A stretch of 7,456 bases of DNA from assembly GCA_049520215.1 (NCBI GenBank), contig JBEKPZ010000345.1:1-7456 (forward strand). Reading direction: 5' to 3'. Positions 5,080 through 7,456 of the stretch are shown here, one piece after another. A program made the translations under genes and the position numbers. This DNA comes from Bog-159 sp049520215 (GTDB lineage Bacteria > Acidobacteriota > Terriglobia > Bryobacterales > Bryobacteraceae). Numbering within the stretch: the first letter of the stretch is position 1; each line of letters begins with the position of its first letter. The notes beneath the pieces were generated by a model. That model did no database searches and had not been told where the DNA came from. It saw only the letters and a list, made by a program, of their open reading frames with translations.

Positions 5080-6996
5080 GTGCCCACCTCTGCGCGGGAA
5101 CCATTGGGACCGATTGCCGCCAGCTTAAATAGCGCGGCAAAGCCGTCTCCGGAGTGTGTCCGCGCACAGTTGGACAAGATTTTGGCGAGCGACGCATTTG
5201 CTGGCGCCGAACGGCCGGGGCGGTTCCTGCGCTTCGTCGTCGAGCAGGCGCTTGCGGGGAATCCGCTCAAGGAAACGCTGCTCGGCGTGGAGGTTTTCGG
5301 CCGGAACCCGTCGTACGACCCGCGCCTCGATGGCGTGGTGCGCGTGGAAGCCGTTAAACTGCGCTCGCGCCTGAAAGAGTATTACAAGACGGAGGGAGCC
5401 GGCGACCCGGTCCGTATCGATCTGCCAAAGGGCGGGTATCTCCCCTCCTTCGAAACGCTGCTCAGCCAACCGGCCGAAACCGTCGCCGCTCCGCCGGGCC
5501 GCGTGTGGTGGACGGATTGGCGGGTCATCGTTCCGCCTCTGGCGCTTGTCGCGATCGTTGCCGGCTACCTGCTGGCCCGGAAATCGCACCCCCGGCCCGC
5601 ATCTCCGGATTCGTCCTCCATCGCCGTGCTTCCCTTTGTAAACCTGAGTTCCGATAAGGAGAACGAGTACTTCAGCGACGGCCTCACCGACGACCTGATC
5701 GATGCCCTTACCAAAGTCCAGGGTTTGCGCGTGGTCGCGCGCGGTTCCGCTTTCCAGTTCAAGGGAAAGAATCCAGACATTCGCACCGTGGGACGCCAAC
5801 TCAACGTGGCCACCGTGCTGGAAGGGAGCGTGCAAAGATCCGGCGGCCGTTTGCGCATCACCGCCCAACTGAGCAGCGTGGCGGACGGCTACCACGTATG
5901 GTCGGAGACCTACGACCGCCGGCTCGCGGACGTCTTCGCCGTGCAGGATGAGATTTCGCGCGCGATCGTCGCGGCGCTGGAGGTTCGCGTAGCCGGCCAT
6001 CCGGGCGGCCGCCTGGTGCAATCGTCGACGCAGGACCTGGAGGCCTATAACCTCTACCTGCAGGGCCGCTTTCACCTGAATAAGTGGCGGCCCGAAGGCG
6101 CCCGCAAAGGCATCGAGTACTTCGCCCAGGCCATCGCCAAAGACCCTGGCTATGCGCCGGCGTATACCGGCATGGCGGATTGTTACACCTGGCTGGGAGT
6201 GTTTGGCTGGACCGAAGCGCGGCAGGCCATGCCGCAAGCGCGCCGGGCCGCCAACCGTGCGCTACAACTGGATGAAACGCTGGCTGCGGCGCACGTTTCA
6301 CTGGGATACGTCAAGGCCCTGTACGACTGGGATTGGCCGGGCGCCGAGCGGGAATTCAAACGCGCCTTGGAACTGAGCCCCGGCGATGCGGACGTCCACT
6401 TCGCCTACAGCGTGACGTACCTCACACCGCTGGGGCGTCTGGACGAGGCGCTGGCGGAAATCCAACGCGCGCTGGCTCTCGATCCTCTCTCGCCCTACAA
6501 GATTACCGGCGCCGGCATGATCTATAGCGACCGGCGCGAATACGATCGGGCCGTGGAACAGTTCCGCAAAGCCATCGAACTGGACCCCTCTTTCTATCAC
6601 GCTTACGAGGAACTGCGGGGTGTCGAAACCGTGAGAGGCAGGCCCGCCGCGGCGCACGCGGTGATGCAGGCGATGCGCGCCGCTTTCCCCAATGTGGACG
6701 ACGCCTCGGTCCGCGCGCGCCTTGCCGCGCAACAGGGCAGGCAAGCCGAGGCGCGCGGGCTGATTGAGAATTGGATTCGGGAATGCAATCGAACCGAAAG
6801 GCCCGGAAAATCCTGCTACGCCGCTCAGGTCTATGCCAGCATCGGCGAAAAGGATCTGGCCTTCGAATGGCTGGAGAAAGCATACGAGGAGCGAAGCCCG
6901 CTCCTCGTATACGCCAAAGTCATGCCCTACTACGACACCCTGCGCTCCGACCCGCGGTTCACCTCCCTGCTCAAGCGTCTCGGCTTGGGGAGTTGA
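5080..6996 (+). CDS. Membrane-anchored TolB-N-like and TPR-repeat protein
   Basis: The product has 638 residues. Residues 24-125 form a cytoplasmic N-terminal domain (ECVRAQLDKILASDAF, RFLRFVVEQALAG, LLGVEVFGR, YDPRLDGVVRVEAVKLRSRL) common in acidobacterial proteins of this build and often called regulator-like. One membrane segment lies at about 149-166, which puts the remainder outside the cytoplasm. Residues 180-300 match the TolB-N-like/FlgO-like module also found beside adenylate cyclase and kinase domains: IAVLPFVNLS (181-190), YFSDGLTDDLIDAL (197-210), VLEGSVQR (246-253), VWSETYDR (273-280) and FAVQDEISRAI (286-296). From about 320 on there are tetratricopeptide repeats, e.g. 342-375, 383-415, 420-450, 453-470 and 486-515. 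The role is probably protein-protein scaffolding or sensing; no enzyme domain is present. The start is a GTG at 5080 with AGGA only two bases before it; an in-frame stop at 5038 limits alternatives. It is divergent from infC and ends 22 bp before the convergent PEP-CTERM gene. Confidence 0.9.
   Translation: MPTSAREPLGPIAASLNSAAKPSPECVRAQLDKILASDAFAGAERPGRFLRFVVEQALAGNPLKETLLGVEVFGRNPSYDPRLDGVVRVEAVKLRSRLKEYYKTEGAGDPVRIDLPKGGYLPSFETLLSQPAETVAAPPGRVWWTDWRVIVPPLALVAIVAGYLLARKSHPRPASPDSSSIAVLPFVNLSSDKENEYFSDGLTDDLIDALTKVQGLRVVARGSAFQFKGKNPDIRTVGRQLNVATVLEGSVQRSGGRLRITAQLSSVADGYHVWSETYDRRLADVFAVQDEISRAIVAALEVRVAGHPGGRLVQSSTQDLEAYNLYLQGRFHLNKWRPEGARKGIEYFAQAIAKDPGYAPAYTGMADCYTWLGVFGWTEARQAMPQARRAANRALQLDETLAAAHVSLGYVKALYDWDWPGAEREFKRALELSPGDADVHFAYSVTYLTPLGRLDEALAEIQRALALDPLSPYKITGAGMIYSDRREYDRAVEQFRKAIELDPSFYHAYEELRGVETVRGRPAAAHAVMQAMRAAFPNVDDASVRARLAAQQGRQAEARGLIENWIRECNRTERPGKSCYAAQVYASIGEKDLAFEWLEKAYEERSPLLVYAKVMPYYDTLRSDPRFTSLLKRLGLGS
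6882..6910. repeat. Perfect 12-bp inverted repeat inside the 3' end of the TPR gene
   Basis: ATACGAGGAGCG (6882-6893) and CGCTCCTCGTAT (6899-6910) are exact reverse complements around the five-base loop AAGCC. The stretch encodes part of AYEERSPLLVYAK near the C-terminus, about 90 bases before the stop. It could be a coincidence of codon choice or a structure in the mRNA. Confidence 0.85.
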
Positions 6997-7018
6997 GCGC
7001 GGGTCTACTTTCAAACCC

Positions 7019-7456
7019 TCACACTTTGCGAATTCGGCGGACCAGCAACAGCCCGCACATCGCGATGCCCATCAGCGAAAACGTGGCCGGTTCGGGCGTG
7101 CCGGGGCCGACCTGCAGATTAAGGTCGACAGGTCCTTCCAGGGAGAAGAACGATGAGCCGCCGTTGCCAAGCCCACCATTGCCAAAGGTTATCGTGCCCG
7201 TCATATCGGAAACGTTAGTCGCGGCAGCCAGCGTGTAGGGGCCGCCATAACCCGAGGGATCGGTGCTATTGACGCATGGGTTTCCGCCACCCACAAAGGT
7301 ATACCCGGGGACTGTTGTGGTTTGGGCTCCGTTGACGTCGCCGCAGATGCCGTCCCCATCGAAAGCAAAGATGTCATCCGTTGAACTGGTCAGGGTGATG
7401 GATGTAATCGTCGCACCGCTGTTGTTGAGAATGCCGATAAGGTTGTCGTCACCCCC
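7019..7456 (-). CDS. PEP-CTERM exported protein, C-terminal part (cut by window edge)
   Basis: The frame is open from the right edge (7456) to the TGA at 7019, giving 145 visible residues; the N-terminus with its signal peptide lies outside the window. A GTG at 7294 is an internal valine and not the start, because the frame and the fold continue upstream of it. The end is a textbook PEP-CTERM signal: PEP at 121-123, hydrophobic ATFSLMGIAMCGLLLV (124-139), then RRIRK. An exosortase would recognise and cleave this at the membrane, delivering the protein to the surface or matrix. The rest is Gly/Thr/Ser/Asn-rich and beta-like, with IFAFDGDGICGDV (29-41) and FFSLEGPVDLNLQVG (103-117). Cys38 and Cys61 could form a disulfide. 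It converges on the TPR gene with a 22-bp gap and no visible terminator. Neither exosortase nor exopolysaccharide genes are in view. Confidence 0.92.
   Translation of the reverse strand, partial: GGDDNLIGILNNSGATITSITLTSSTDDIFAFDGDGICGDVNGAQTTTVPGYTFVGGGNPCVNSTDPSGYGGPYTLAAATNVSDMTGTITFGNGGLGNGGSSFFSLEGPVDLNLQVGPGTPEPATFSLMGIAMCGLLLVRRIRKV

Noticed and set aside
5125..6301. Long minus-strand open frames inside the TPR gene
   Set aside because: They are shadows from the high third-position GC of the plus-strand gene, which carries recognisable domains throughout.
7019..7294. A complete 91-residue gene starting at 7294
   Set aside because: The proposed start is a GTG valine inside a frame that stays open to the right edge and continues the same beta-rich domain, so the gene is partial and longer.

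Overview
The window looks like chromosomal DNA of an Acidobacteriota bacterium, probably of the Solibacter/Bryobacter group. This is inferred from several signs: high GC content, a canonical PEP-CTERM sorting signal, a large TPR protein with a TolB-N-like domain of a type abundant in that phylum, and a dispersed-type inverted repeat (GAAACCGCTCCCTGACGG) that I associate from memory with these genomes. No tRNA, rRNA, CRISPR array, transposase or phage gene was seen.

Layout. 1-851 (minus, running off the left edge): N-terminal part of a secreted, TIM-barrel-like protein resembling glycoside hydrolases. 1036-1812 (plus): OmpA/Pal-type peptidoglycan-binding lipoprotein, closed by a strong intrinsic terminator at 1847-1878. 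2972 down to 1885 (minus): a probable two-gene unit, made of a small secreted protein whose mature part is almost only six identical 15-residue repeats, followed 53 bp later by a seven-helix membrane protein. 3216-4109 (minus): ExeA/GspA-like AAA ATPase. 4161-4247: a long imperfect inverted repeat. 4277-4828 (minus): translation initiation factor IF3 (infC). 5080-6996 (plus): membrane-anchored TolB-N-like/TPR protein, divergent from infC. 7019-7456 (minus, running off the right edge): C-terminal part of a PEP-CTERM exported protein, convergent with the TPR gene. The intergenic stretches 852-1035, 2973-3215 and 4829-5079 are all under 300 bases; I found no promoter in them that I would defend.

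How the genes relate. Most look like independent transcription units. A cell-envelope theme recurs (OmpA lipoprotein, secreted repeat protein, membrane protein, PEP-CTERM protein, secretion-type ATPase), but only the repeat protein and the membrane protein are arranged like an operon.

The most unusual element is the repeat protein at 2592-2972. Its six VAHGPTFPPDPWDGK units are identical in amino acids, yet their DNA differs at ten of fifteen codons, always synonymously. This suggests selection on the peptide unit itself, as in a multi-core peptide precursor or a repetitive ligand-binding or surface polymer. Its function is unknown.
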